A stretch of DNA of 24,232 nucleotides from an uncultured Rhodospirillaceae bacterium. Lineage in GTDB: Bacteria; Pseudomonadota; Alphaproteobacteria; CAAGCB01; CAG-977. The stretch spans positions 1 through 24,232 of the forward strand of contig USCC01000024.1 of the NCBI GenBank assembly GCA_900553035.1, read 5' to 3'. Below the pieces are notes generated by a model. The model saw nothing but the letters and a program-made list of their open reading frames with translations. It had not been told where the DNA came from and searched no databases. A program made the translations under genes and the position numbers. This document shows positions 7,854-15,642 of this stretch, piece by piece (the stretch's first letter is position 1; every line of letters starts with the position of its first letter).

Positions 7854-9095
7854 TCAGCGGCCGCCCGCACGGGAAACACGTTTGACCGCACCACTGAAAG
7901 GAACGGCCGTCTCTGCAACCGGCGCTTTTGCCGCCGTTTTCGCAGCCGTTTCTTTACGAATTTCCGTAGCTTTCGGCTTTTCAAAATGACCGTCACGGTG
8001 CAGGATATAAAATGAACCAAAGCTCCGGTCGCCTTTCACACGCGGTTCCGTCAACGTCGAATCCGCCTTCATCTGCCGGTATTCGGTATAGCCCGCCGCA
8101 AAATCAAGCGAATGATAAATATGGTCGTGCACGAAATACGTCGTCGAATCCTTCAGGGCGGAGCCGTCCGTTCCCATATATTTCCGGCCGTCTTCGACAC
8201 AGATGCGCGAAACAATGCTGTCCGTCGGAATTGAAACCTGAAACACGCTGTCCAGCTGTTCAACCGGGACACGCGCACCCGTCAGGCAAATACCCCGCGT
8301 ATACATCATTTCATACTGTTCCAGATAGTCCCGATCCTGATAATAGGAAAGCATCGTTTTCTTCGCGACGGAATCCGGTTCGGCCGGATGTTCGATTTTC
8401 GCCTGCAAAAAAGCCAGCACCATGTCCGGCTTCTGTTCCTTCACGCCGTTCCACACCGCTTCATGGCCCAGCTCATACAGCTCGAAAGAAGCCTGCACTT
8501 CGCTGCGGGAAGCATCCGCTTCCATCGCGCGGCCCAGTGTAATCAGAGTTTCCGCATTCAGATGAAAATCCAGGTTGTACCCCGAATTATGAACCTGTTG
8601 CGCATGCGTTGCTTCGTGCACCAGCGTCGAGGCCAGAAGAGAATCCGGAGCCGCTTCGTTCAGGAAAATCGCGTTCTGATCCGCAACGAACAGTCCCAGA
8701 TTGTTGCCCATGCCGCGCATCATTTCGATGCGGCAGTCATGCTTTTCAACCTGTTTCAGGACGGACAGCCCCGTTTTTGTCTGAGCCACCAGATCAACAA
8801 GTCCTTCAATGCGCTTTTTCCCCGCGGGCGTCCCCGAACTGCGGTAGCTTAAAAGCGTATCACCCTTTTCCGTCACGCTGTACGCCTGCGTATAGGCCGC
8901 GGCCAGTTCTGTTACCGGCGTCCGGGGCGCCGAAGCCTGTGCCGTCTGCGCAAAGGCCGGAAGCGTCATTCCCGCCGCCAGAAGCACTGTCAGAGCAGCC
9001 CGCCGGAACGCTTTTGCTTTCCGAGTATCCTTTTCCTCTCCCGAAGGGCAGGAACGGACGCGCGCTTTTTTCAAAAAATCGGAGATCATCGTCAT
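7854..9095 (-). CDS. Putative exported zinc metallopeptidase, HEATH motif (paralogue A)
   Basis: This 413-residue protein is one of three neighbouring paralogues. A 30-residue basic N-terminal tail precedes a hydrophobic stretch (32-48) ending in AFA-Q, a plausible signal-peptidase site. The zinc motif HEATH is at 160-164, inside STLVHEATHAQQVH. Glu192 in GRAMEADA, conserved in all three paralogues, is a candidate third ligand. A second conserved block (about 288-320: IPTDSIVSRIC, GRKYMGTDGSAL) and a C-terminal FYILHRDGH segment follow. It resembles the uncharacterised DUF6782-type putative metallopeptidases; no substrate is known. The start has AGAGGAAAG upstream. It lies 35 bases after paralogue B and is probably co-transcribed with it. 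The C-terminus is Ala/Lys-rich and low in complexity. Confidence 0.82.
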   Translation of the reverse strand: MTMISDFLKKARVRSCPSGEEKDTRKAKAFRRAALTVLLAAGMTLPAFAQTAQASAPRTPVTELAAAYTQAYSVTEKGDTLLSYRSSGTPAGKKRIEGLVDLVAQTKTGLSVLKQVEKHDCRIEMMRGMGNNLGLFVADQNAIFLNEAAPDSLLASTLVHEATHAQQVHNSGYNLDFHLNAETLITLGRAMEADASRSEVQASFELYELGHEAVWNGVKEQKPDMVLAFLQAKIEHPAEPDSVAKKTMLSYYQDRDYLEQYEMMYTRGICLTGARVPVEQLDSVFQVSIPTDSIVSRICVEDGRKYMGTDGSALKDSTTYFVHDHIYHSLDFAAGYTEYRQMKADSTLTEPRVKGDRSFGSFYILHRDGHFEKPKATEIRKETAAKTAAKAPVAETAVPFSGAVKRVSRAGGR

Positions 9096-9130
9096 GGTTC
9101 GTCTTTCCTCTGCTCGGCGGACGGCCTCTG

Positions 9131-10444
9131 TTATTTTCCGGCATTCCCCCGACGCATCATCCGGACGGCGTCAAGGAAATGAATGCTGTTTCCGGCCGAT
9201 GCCGTTTTTTCCTCAACGGCGGTTTTCGCAACGGCGGTTTTCGTATTTTCCTTTTTAAGATCCGGGGGCGTCAGGCGGCCATCGTGCTCGACGACATAAA
9301 ATGTCCGGTGCGACGGATCGGATTTGGCGTTTGAACCGGGAACCACAGAAAACGTCGCAGCCGTCCGGCGGGCATACTCTCCGTCAACTTTGTCCAGGAA
9401 ATCGCGCGTTTCACGGTGCAGATAATGCGTTGTCGAATCCAGAAGAGCCGACCCGTCCGTCCCCATGTATTTCCGGCCGTTATAAACACAGATGCGTGAT
9501 GCAATGCTGTCCGTGGGAATGTTCCGCGAAAACAAACCGCCGATTGTCATGTCATCCGATGCCGCAAGCGCACGCGCCATACCGGTCGCGTACTGGACTT
9601 CGTACATGCCGACGTAATTCCGGTCTTTATACCAGGCAAGCATCGTTTCGCGGCTGACCTTTTCCGGATCCCTGTCGTACTTTACCATTGCTCCCAAAAA
9701 GGCATCGGCGACCTCCGGTTTCTGTTCACGCAAAGCAATCCAGCTGCCCGGTTTGCAGGCCGCCAGCAGTTCAAAGGCAAACTGCGTCTGTGTCATGACG
9801 GCATCCCCTTCCATCGCGCGACCCAGCGTGATCAGCGATTCCTTGTCATATGTGAAATCCAGCGAATAGCCCGAGGAATGCACCTGCTGAGCGTGTTTGC
9901 CTTCGTGCACCAGCGTTGAGGCCAGCAGATCATCGGGAAAGATGGAATTCAGGACGATCGCGTTCAGCGACGGAACAAAACAGCCCAGCTGTGTTGAATC
10001 CGAAGGCTGCAGAGTCAGCACACAGTTGTTGTCCGCCATGTGTTTCAGGACGTCTGTCCCGGTTTTTGTCTCCAGAACCAGGTCAACCAGTTTCTGCGCA
10101 CGGGACAGGGACACCGAATCCCCCAGAAAATTGTATGTCAGGAGCGTATCGCCCTGTTCGGTGATGCTGTGAGTTTCAAACGCCCCGGCCAGGACGGATT
10201 CCCGTGTCGGCATCTGCGGGTCGGCGACGACCTCCACCTTATCCCGAGCCTTTTCTTTTTCGGCCGAAAGTTCCAGATATTTCTGAACGGCCATGGGCGT
10301 CAATGTCGCCCCCGCCACAGCAATCATCATAGCCGTCATGAAATAGTCATGCTTTTTCGCCGGTTTTTCAGCGTCCTTTTTCGGGCCGCACTCATGCGCC
10401 CTGACATCTTTGCCGGCAAAAAATCTGTTTAATTTCGGAAACAT
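9131..10444 (-). CDS. Putative membrane-anchored zinc metallopeptidase, HEGKH motif (paralogue B)
   Basis: This 437-residue protein aligns along most of its length with paralogue A. A basic N-terminal tail containing DVRAHECGPKK leads into a hydrophobic segment (about 36-53) without an obvious cleavage site, so it may stay anchored with the catalytic part in the periplasm. The zinc motif HEGKH is at 180-184 and the conserved Glu212 lies in GRAMEGDA. The block IPTDSIASRIC...GRKYMGTDGSAL is nearly identical to that of A. A charged linker (61-72) follows the membrane segment. The start has AGGAG eight bases upstream, and a sigma70-type promoter is present at 10484-10512. The family resembles DUF6782-type putative metallopeptidases; the function is unknown. 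Confidence 0.82.
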   Translation of the reverse strand: MFPKLNRFFAGKDVRAHECGPKKDAEKPAKKHDYFMTAMMIAVAGATLTPMAVQKYLELSAEKEKARDKVEVVADPQMPTRESVLAGAFETHSITEQGDTLLTYNFLGDSVSLSRAQKLVDLVLETKTGTDVLKHMADNNCVLTLQPSDSTQLGCFVPSLNAIVLNSIFPDDLLASTLVHEGKHAQQVHSSGYSLDFTYDKESLITLGRAMEGDAVMTQTQFAFELLAACKPGSWIALREQKPEVADAFLGAMVKYDRDPEKVSRETMLAWYKDRNYVGMYEVQYATGMARALAASDDMTIGGLFSRNIPTDSIASRICVYNGRKYMGTDGSALLDSTTHYLHRETRDFLDKVDGEYARRTAATFSVVPGSNAKSDPSHRTFYVVEHDGRLTPPDLKKENTKTAVAKTAVEEKTASAGNSIHFLDAVRMMRRGNAGK

Positions 10445-10483
10445 TCCTCAATCTCCTGAAAACACGCGGGGCTTCTTTTTCTG

Positions 10484-10512
10484 TTTTTAGACCAAATTGA
10501 TGTTTTTGTCAA
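10484..10512 (-). promoter_or_regulatory. Sigma70-type promoter for metallopeptidases B and A
   Basis: On the minus strand TTGACA (10512-10507, perfect -35) is followed by a 17-base spacer and TAAAAA (10489-10484). The start codon is about 33 bases downstream of the expected transcription start. The block just upstream of and including most of the -35 (10508-10519) is identical to that of the promoter for paralogue C. Confidence 0.6.
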
Positions 10513-10645
10513 ATATTTTATAAGGATTTACAAGGAATCTCTTCCTTTATTTCCTTAAAATCTTTCTTTTTTGTATTTAAAACCGTGTACGGCAACACCG
10601 CCCCTTTGACCCCGAAGCCGGGTTCGGCGGCTCAGAGTCTTCTTT

Positions 10646-11836
10646 TCAAAGCCCCCGACCCCGGGAAACGTCCTGCCGCGCCGCCCGCACCGCAACAGTC
10701 GTGACAGCCCCATCCTTTCCCCGGCGCAGAGCCGGCTTCCGCACCGACCCTATCGCCGGCACGACATAAAAAGTCAGATGAGAGCTGTCGGAACGTTCTT
10801 TTCCCAGAACTTTCCCTGTTTTTTCCCGGAACTTTTTATCCACTTCTTCCAGTTTTGACAGCGTTCCGGAGCGGATGTAATAGGTTTCCGGTGTTTCCAG
10901 AACGGAACCGTCCTTTCCGAAATAGCTTACGCCATCCATGCGGCAGATCTGAGAAACAATACTGTCCGCCGGAATCGAACGCGTCGCCATCAAAGCCAGC
11001 TGCTCGGGCGATACAGCCTGAAGCGTGTTTTTCAGCGCCGACGCATACTGGTTTTCATACAGCCTGACATAACTTTTATCATCATACCAGGCCAGAGTTG
11101 CCGCCTGCCGCGCTTCGTGTGAATCCGCCCCGTACTTTACCGCCGACGCCTCGAAAGCGTCCGTAATGCCGCGATGGGACGAACGAAGTTCGCGCCACGC
11201 TTCGGAATCGCCCCGCTCTTTCAGTTCATAGGAAAAGGCGGCCTGCGCCGACATGGCGTCGGCTTCCATCGCACGCCCCAGCGTAATCAAAGACGCCCGG
11301 TCATAGGAAGGATCGGAAATCTGATACTGCGTGGCATACGCCTGACTGGCGTGTTTTCCCTCATGAATCATGGTTGACAGGAGTGTTGCATCGCTCATCA
11401 GGGAATTCAGGCAGATCAGGTTCAGACCCGGCGCATAAAATCCGGCAGTGGACAGGCCGATCGGCTCCATCATCACAACGCAGTCGTTCCGCGCCATTTC
11501 GGACAGAATTGATGCCCCGGCCGGAGACGACATTGCCCGTGTTACCAGTTCCTGCAACCGCTCTGCGTGCGCGGAATCCCCTCTGAAGCGATAGCTGAGA
11601 AGCGTATCTCCCCGTTCCGTCACATCATGCGTAACGGATGATTCGGCCAGGACGCGGTCTTTGGTCAGCCCCCGGGTCACGAGGGACGGATCCCCGGCCA
11701 GAGAGCAACATCCGCGCACCATCAGCGCGACAACAGCCGCCGACAGCAGACGTTTCATCCCGCGGCCGCTTTTTGAACCGCAGGCGTAGCTCCGGACGTT
11801 CCCGTCCCGGCAGAATTCCGCGAATGTTTCCGACAT
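10646..11836 (-). CDS. Putative exported zinc metallopeptidase, HEGKH motif (paralogue C)
   Basis: This 396-residue protein is the most diverged of the three. Its N-terminal tail holds NVRSYACGSKS, matching the tail of paralogue B, followed by a hydrophobic segment (28-40) and a pair of cysteines (43-44) that might act as a poor lipobox. The zinc motif HEGKH is at 158-162, and Glu191 in GRAMEADA is the candidate third ligand. The second block is recognisable but altered (IPADSIVSQIC...YFGKDGSVL). The C-terminal FYVV segment is kept. AAGGGAG lies five bases before the ATG, and it has its own strong promoter. The 201-base gap to paralogue B means it is a separate transcription unit. Confidence 0.82.
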   Translation of the reverse strand: MSETFAEFCRDGNVRSYACGSKSGRGMKRLLSAAVVALMVRGCCSLAGDPSLVTRGLTKDRVLAESSVTHDVTERGDTLLSYRFRGDSAHAERLQELVTRAMSSPAGASILSEMARNDCVVMMEPIGLSTAGFYAPGLNLICLNSLMSDATLLSTMIHEGKHASQAYATQYQISDPSYDRASLITLGRAMEADAMSAQAAFSYELKERGDSEAWRELRSSHRGITDAFEASAVKYGADSHEARQAATLAWYDDKSYVRLYENQYASALKNTLQAVSPEQLALMATRSIPADSIVSQICRMDGVSYFGKDGSVLETPETYYIRSGTLSKLEEVDKKFREKTGKVLGKERSDSSHLTFYVVPAIGSVRKPALRRGKDGAVTTVAVRAARQDVSRGRGL

Positions 11837-11864
11837 GTCGGCTCCCTTATCCAGAATAGGAATG

Positions 11865-11894
11865 ATTATACGAAAGTATCCTGTTTTCCGTCAA
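11865..11894 (-). promoter_or_regulatory. Strong sigma70 promoter for metallopeptidase C
   Basis: On the minus strand TTGACG (11894-11889) is followed by an 18-base spacer and a perfect TATAAT (11870-11865). The expected start of transcription is about 22 bases before the ATG at 11836. It is the best promoter in the window. Confidence 0.75.
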
Positions 11895-11925
11895 ATATTT
11901 TTGAATCCGCCCCTTGTGTTTTTAA

Positions 11926-11954
11926 TCGACTTCAGACCCGAAAAACACTATATT
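11926..11954 (+). promoter_or_regulatory. Probable promoter of the hydF operon
   Basis: TCGACT (11926-11931) and TATATT (11949-11954) are separated by 17 bases, giving a leader of about 30 bases before hydF. It is divergent from the metallopeptidase C promoter, so the 156-base gap serves both directions. Confidence 0.5.
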
Positions 11955-11992
11955 TTTTCAGGTATTCCACAACAGCGGCAAAGGAGGAAAAC

Positions 11993-13195
11993 ATGGCGGA
12001 AACAGCCCCGCGCGGCGAGCGCCTGAACATCGGCATTTTCGGACGCAGGAACGTCGGCAAGTCCTCTTTGCTGAACGCCCTGTGCGGACAGGAGGTTTCC
12101 ATCGTGTCGGAAACGGCGGGCACCACGACGGATGCCGTGGCCAAAATATATGAACTGATACCGGTCGGCCCGGTGACTTTCTTTGACACCGCCGGCATTG
12201 ACGACATCGGCGAGGTCGGCGAAAAGCGCATTCGGGCGACGCGGCGCATCCTGATGAAGGCAGATATCGCCCTCATCGTCACCGACGAAAACGGACTGGG
12301 TGAAGAGGAAAAAAAGCTGACCGGCATTCTGACGAGCCTGAAAATCCCCTTCATCCTTGTCTTCAACAAAACAGACCGGGGAGCGTCCGTGCCGGAAGGC
12401 CTGCCCTTCCCTGCCATCGGCGTTTCCGCAAAGGACGCGGTAAATATCGAAGCCCTGAAAAGCCTCCTCAGGGATCAGGTGCCCGATCATCTGAAAACAG
12501 CGCCGGCTCTTGTCCGCGATTTGATCAAGGCCGGCGATATGGTCGTCTGCGTCTGTCCGATTGATTCCTCCGCGCCCAAAGGCCGCCTCATCCTGCCGCA
12601 GGTCCAGGCCATCCGTGACATTCTGGATGCCGGCGCCTATGCCTGTACAATCCAGAATGATCAGGATTACCTGAAAATCCAGGCCAATCTGAAGACGCCG
12701 CCGGCTCTTGTCATCACGGATTCTCAACTGGTTCACAAAGTCCGCGACGTCGTTCCGCCGTCCGTTCCCCTGACGACCTTTTCGACGCTTTTCGCCCGTT
12801 ACAAAGGAGACCTTGGACTCCTGTACCACGGCGCGGCTCGGATCAGAAAACTGAAGGACGGGGACAAAGTTCTGATTGCCGAAGCCTGTTCGCACCATGT
12901 GCAGGACGACGATATCGCCCGTGTCAAGATGCCGGCTCTGATCAGGAAAGCCTCCGGAAAGGACATTTCCTTTACCTGGGCCGCCGGAAGCGATTTTCCG
13001 GACGATTTGGAGGAATATGCGCTGGTCATCCACTGCGGCGGATGCATGCTGTCGCGTCTGGAAACGCTCCGCCGTCTGAATGAATGTGCGCGCCGGGGTG
13101 TTCCCGTCACGAATTTCGGGATTGCCATTTCCGCCGCGCAGGGTATTCTGGACAGAGTTGTCGCTCCTTTGGGAATTGCCGCTGATGAAGAATAA
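11993..13195 (+). CDS. hydF: [FeFe]-hydrogenase H-cluster maturation GTPase HydF
   Basis: HydF is the scaffold on which HydE and HydG assemble the diiron subcluster before transfer to HydA. At 400 residues the length is normal. The N-terminal GTPase domain has G1 GRRNVGKS (17-24), G3 DTAG (65-68), G4 NKTD (125-128) and a G5-like SAK (145-147). The C-terminal cluster-binding domain has Cys299-x-His301 and Cys348-x-x-Cys351 with 46 residues between His and Cys, matching the CxHx46-53CxxC signature of HydF. AAGGAGG lies five bases before the ATG. No hydA, hydE or hydG is in the window, so hydF is detached from its partners here. Its end overlaps the next gene by eleven bases. Confidence 0.95.
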   Translation: MAETAPRGERLNIGIFGRRNVGKSSLLNALCGQEVSIVSETAGTTTDAVAKIYELIPVGPVTFFDTAGIDDIGEVGEKRIRATRRILMKADIALIVTDENGLGEEEKKLTGILTSLKIPFILVFNKTDRGASVPEGLPFPAIGVSAKDAVNIEALKSLLRDQVPDHLKTAPALVRDLIKAGDMVVCVCPIDSSAPKGRLILPQVQAIRDILDAGAYACTIQNDQDYLKIQANLKTPPALVITDSQLVHKVRDVVPPSVPLTTFSTLFARYKGDLGLLYHGAARIRKLKDGDKVLIAEACSHHVQDDDIARVKMPALIRKASGKDISFTWAAGSDFPDDLEEYALVIHCGGCMLSRLETLRRLNECARRGVPVTNFGIAISAAQGILDRVVAPLGIAADEE

Positions 13196-13466
13196 TGCCT
13201 TCCTGTTCCTGCTTTTTCTGCTTACCGCCTGTGCCGCCGCGCCGGAAACGGCTGCCCCGCCACCGGAAACGCCCTTTTATGAACAGGCTTACGCCCTCCC
13301 GGTTGACGCACGCGAATGGGCACGCAATGCTCCGCTGAAGGATTTATGTCAGGGGACAAAAAACTGGCGGCACAAGCATATCCGCGAAGCCGCCTTGGAG
13401 GAAATAAAAGCGCGGGACATCGATACCCGTGAATGTTACTATACCGGTATGGAACTGACACCGTAA
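13185..13466 (+). CDS. Small lipoprotein of unknown function
   Basis: The 93-residue product begins MKNNAFLFLLFLLTAC, a short signal with a perfect lipobox (LTAC, lipidated Cys16), followed by an Ala/Pro/Glu linker (17-30) and a compact domain with two more cysteines (55 and 84). That domain has a WRHKHIREAALEEIKARDID helix. The start at 13185, rather than a longer upstream frame inside hydF, is set by the signal peptide. It overlaps the hydF stop by eleven bases, so translation is probably coupled. I know no function. Confidence 0.8.
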   Translation: MKNNAFLFLLFLLTACAAAPETAAPPPETPFYEQAYALPVDAREWARNAPLKDLCQGTKNWRHKHIREAALEEIKARDIDTRECYYTGMELTP

Positions 13467-13479
13467 AAGGAGACCCCTG

Positions 13480-13725
13480 ATGTCGTGGCTGGACGAAGCG
13501 CGCCGGATCGCCGAACGAAAACAGGCCGAAGCGGAAACGTTTTCGGAATTGCCTCTGTCGTCCGCCGAAGGCCGTGAAAAGCTGAAGAAAAAACTGCGCA
13601 TGACATATGAAAACGCAACCGAACGCGAAATTGAAAAAGCACTGGACAGCGCGGAGGAAACGTTGCCGCCGGACAGCCGTGAAAAGGACGTCCTGCTGTT
13701 CGTGCGCACGAAACTGGAAGACTGA
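13480..13725 (+). CDS. Small charged helical protein, function unknown
   Basis: This 81-residue protein is rich in Glu, Lys, Arg and Ala, has no membrane segment, and is predicted helical throughout (for example RIAERKQAEAETF and REKLKKKLRMTYENATEREIE). A good AGGAG lies upstream of the ATG. It sits 13 bases after the lipoprotein gene and three bases before the TPR gene, so it is part of the same transcript. I do not recognise a family. Confidence 0.7.
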   Translation: MSWLDEARRIAERKQAEAETFSELPLSSAEGREKLKKKLRMTYENATEREIEKALDSAEETLPPDSREKDVLLFVRTKLED

Positions 13726-13728
13726 CAC

Positions 13729-14421
13729 ATGGAAGTTCTGATGGAAAAGCTGGAACAGGCGAAGGCTCTGAAACGGGAGTTCCGTCTGCGCGAGGCGATC
13801 GAATATTTTAACGAATGCGCGCAGATTGACCCGAAATGCGTCTTTGCCGCAGCGCAGGCCGGGCTGTGCCATCTTCTGCTGGGCGAAGCCGAATCTGCGG
13901 TTCCCTTTCTGGAACAGGCGTTCAATGCTTCGTCCTATGTCGACACAATGGTCGGGGCTTATCTGGCGGCGGCTCTGTCGGCGGCGGATCGGGAGGAGGA
14001 CGCCGGCGTCGTCCGCAAAAAATGCCTTGAAAATGATCCCGGAACCGAACTGGCGGAAGCCTATATGATGACCGCGGAAATGCTGGCGGAAAAGAAAAGC
14101 TTTGAAGACGCCCTCCGGCTGATCGATGTTCTGTCGTCGGTTTTTGCTCAGGACGATTGGTTTAAAGTTCCACGGAATCATTACCGCGTCATCCGTGTGC
14201 TGGCTGCGGCCGGCGTTGTGGATGTTGCCGAATTTCTGGCCTTGTCGCTGGCGGAAAAGACGCCCGACGGATGGGAAGGAGAAGCGGCTCTGTCGGCTTT
14301 GGCCATTGCGCGGGGCGAATATGCCGAGGCTTACGAACACACACTGAAGGCCATTGAAAAAGGCGGCGCGGCGGATCCTCTTCTGGCCGCTCAGCAACAC
14401 TGGTTGGCCATTAACAAATAA
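13729..14421 (+). CDS. TPR-like repeat protein
   Basis: This 230-residue soluble protein consists of paired helices with TPR character. The clearest units are at about 5-37 (ALKREFRLREAIEYFNECAQIDP) and 40-70 (AGLCHLLLGEAESAVPFLEQAF), with weaker ones near 115-140 and 190-215 (ARGEYAEAYEHTLKAIE). It has no signal peptide, so it probably acts as a cytoplasmic protein-binding platform. ATG at 13729 is used; ATG at 13741, preceded by GGAAG, is an alternative. It lies between the small charged protein and the RgpF-like gene, so its partner may be one of them. Confidence 0.75.
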   Translation: MEVLMEKLEQAKALKREFRLREAIEYFNECAQIDPKCVFAAAQAGLCHLLLGEAESAVPFLEQAFNASSYVDTMVGAYLAAALSAADREEDAGVVRKKCLENDPGTELAEAYMMTAEMLAEKKSFEDALRLIDVLSSVFAQDDWFKVPRNHYRVIRVLAAAGVVDVAEFLALSLAEKTPDGWEGEAALSALAIARGEYAEAYEHTLKAIEKGGAADPLLAAQQHWLAINK

Positions 14422-14431
14422 AGCGAAGACG

Positions 14432-15301
14432 ATGCAGAACGAAATCGAAGACCTGAAAAATGAAATTGCCCGCCTGAACATCCGCCTGGCCGAACAGGAA
14501 CGGGCCATGAATACCCTGTGCAACCGGAAACGGCTGGCTTTCCTGTCGCCTCTGGCGCTTCCCTTCAAAGCTGTCGGGCGCCGTATGGAAGAGCTGACGT
14601 ACCGCTCGAAAATCAAGAAAATCCAAGATGTCCGGACGGCTGTTCACATTCACCTGTACTATACGGATCTGGCTCCTGAATTTGTCCGCTATCTTCACAA
14701 TATCCCGACGCCGTTTGAGCTGTTCGTGACAACGGTCGCCGAAGACACCGAAGCGGTTCGCGCCCTGTTCCGTGATTTTCCGCGCGTCACAGTCATCCGC
14801 GTCCCCAACAAAGGCCGCGATATCGGGGCTTTTCTGACGGTTCTGGCACAGATTAACCTTGATTCCTATGATGTTTTAATCAAGCTCCATTCAAAAAAAT
14901 CGTTGGGTCGGGATACGGACGGAGCCAGATGGCGGCACGAACTCATTGACCCTCTGCTTGGTTCCCGGGCAAAGGCGACGCTTCTGCTGTACAGCTTTAA
15001 AAAACGGAAAAAACTCGGCATGGTTGGTGCGCGGCGTCATCTGACGACGCTGGGGATGGAGCAGTACCGCCTGTTCTATGACCTGTGCGAACGTCTTCAG
15101 ATACAGCCTTACCCTCTTTATTTCAAAGGCACCATGTTTGCCATACGTCCCTCGGCGCTGGAACCGCTGAAAAAGCTGGGACTGACCATGGACGACATGA
15201 CGGAGACAATGACGCGTTCGGACGGCTATCCGGAACATGCTCTGGAACGTGTTTTTGGTTCCCTGTGCGCCAAAAGTGCTCTGACCGTCAAAGGCATCTG
15301 A
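14432..15301 (+). CDS. RgpF-like (rhamnan synthesis F) glycan protein
   Basis: This 289-residue protein begins with a coiled coil (2-28), then a linker and a domain with the RgpF-family hallmarks. These are VPNKGRDIGAFL (124-135) followed by YDVLIKLHSKKS (146-157), and a later GTMFAIRP segment. RgpF-type proteins act in making rhamnose-containing polysaccharides and are related to glycosyltransferases. The frame extends up to a TTG at 14354 inside the TPR gene, but ATG at 14432, ten bases after the TPR stop, is more plausible. It ends the plus-strand operon. The dTDP-rhamnose genes at 20484-23733 would supply a matching sugar donor. Confidence 0.82.
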   Translation: MQNEIEDLKNEIARLNIRLAEQERAMNTLCNRKRLAFLSPLALPFKAVGRRMEELTYRSKIKKIQDVRTAVHIHLYYTDLAPEFVRYLHNIPTPFELFVTTVAEDTEAVRALFRDFPRVTVIRVPNKGRDIGAFLTVLAQINLDSYDVLIKLHSKKSLGRDTDGARWRHELIDPLLGSRAKATLLLYSFKKRKKLGMVGARRHLTTLGMEQYRLFYDLCERLQIQPYPLYFKGTMFAIRPSALEPLKKLGLTMDDMTETMTRSDGYPEHALERVFGSLCAKSALTVKGI

Positions 15302-15592
15302 CAACTGTTGACCCGTCCTCGTTATTCCATGACGGCTCTGCGGAGAGACAAGACGGGCTTCCTCTGATGGAGAAAGTGTTCTTCTTGTGCATAAAAGAAG
15401 AAAACCTCCTGTACTGACTTTTCATCCGAAATTGCTGGCAAAAACATCTTTCCTGATTTTCTGACCACGGCGGAAAAGCGTGTAACCGTTCTGTTTTCAA
15501 AGCTCTTTATACGGACAGTTCCTTTGCTTCATCACGTTTGCGGCAAGCCGAAGCAAAATGCATCCCTCTTATTCCAACGGTCGTTCCCCAAT
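15302..15592. other. Intergenic region with two hairpins, no gene seen
   Basis: This region lies between two convergent genes and holds no convincing reading frame. It contains an 11-base stem with one mismatch (GTGTTCTTCTT at 15376-15386 with AAGAAGAAAAC at 15395-15405). It also contains a perfect 8-base stem (TTTGCTTC at 15523-15530 with GAAGCAAA at 15550-15557) whose loop includes CGGCAAGCCG. Neither has a T tract, so they are not clear terminators for the RgpF-like gene. Confidence 0.5.
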
Positions 15593-15621
15593 AAAAAAGG
15601 CGGGGATTTCTCCCCGCCTTT
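15593..15621 (-). terminator. Intrinsic terminator of the flagellin gene
   Basis: On the minus strand a perfect 11-base stem (AAAGGCGGGGA with TCCCCGCCTTT, loop of four) is followed by a run of T. The GC core is eight pairs. It lies 21 bases past the flagellin stop. Confidence 0.92.
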
Positions 15622-15642
15622 CTGACTTGAACCAAATTCGTC

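Noticed and set aside
7842..7861. Bidirectional terminator between the convergent genes ending at 7841 and 7854
   Set aside because: Only a 5-base GCCGC/GCGGC stem overlapping a stop codon is present, with no T tract.
11948..13033. 361-codon open frame on the minus strand
   Set aside because: It is antisense to hydF, whose motifs are unambiguous.
14354..14431. Longer RgpF-like protein from the TTG at 14354
   Set aside because: It would overlap the TPR gene by 68 bases using a weak start, while an ATG ten bases after the TPR stop opens directly into the coiled coil.
13222..14616. 464-codon open frame on the minus strand
   Set aside because: It is antisense to four plus-strand genes that have a lipobox, TPR and RgpF features and good ribosome sites. 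Its product is Phe/Arg/Gln-rich with no recognisable domain.
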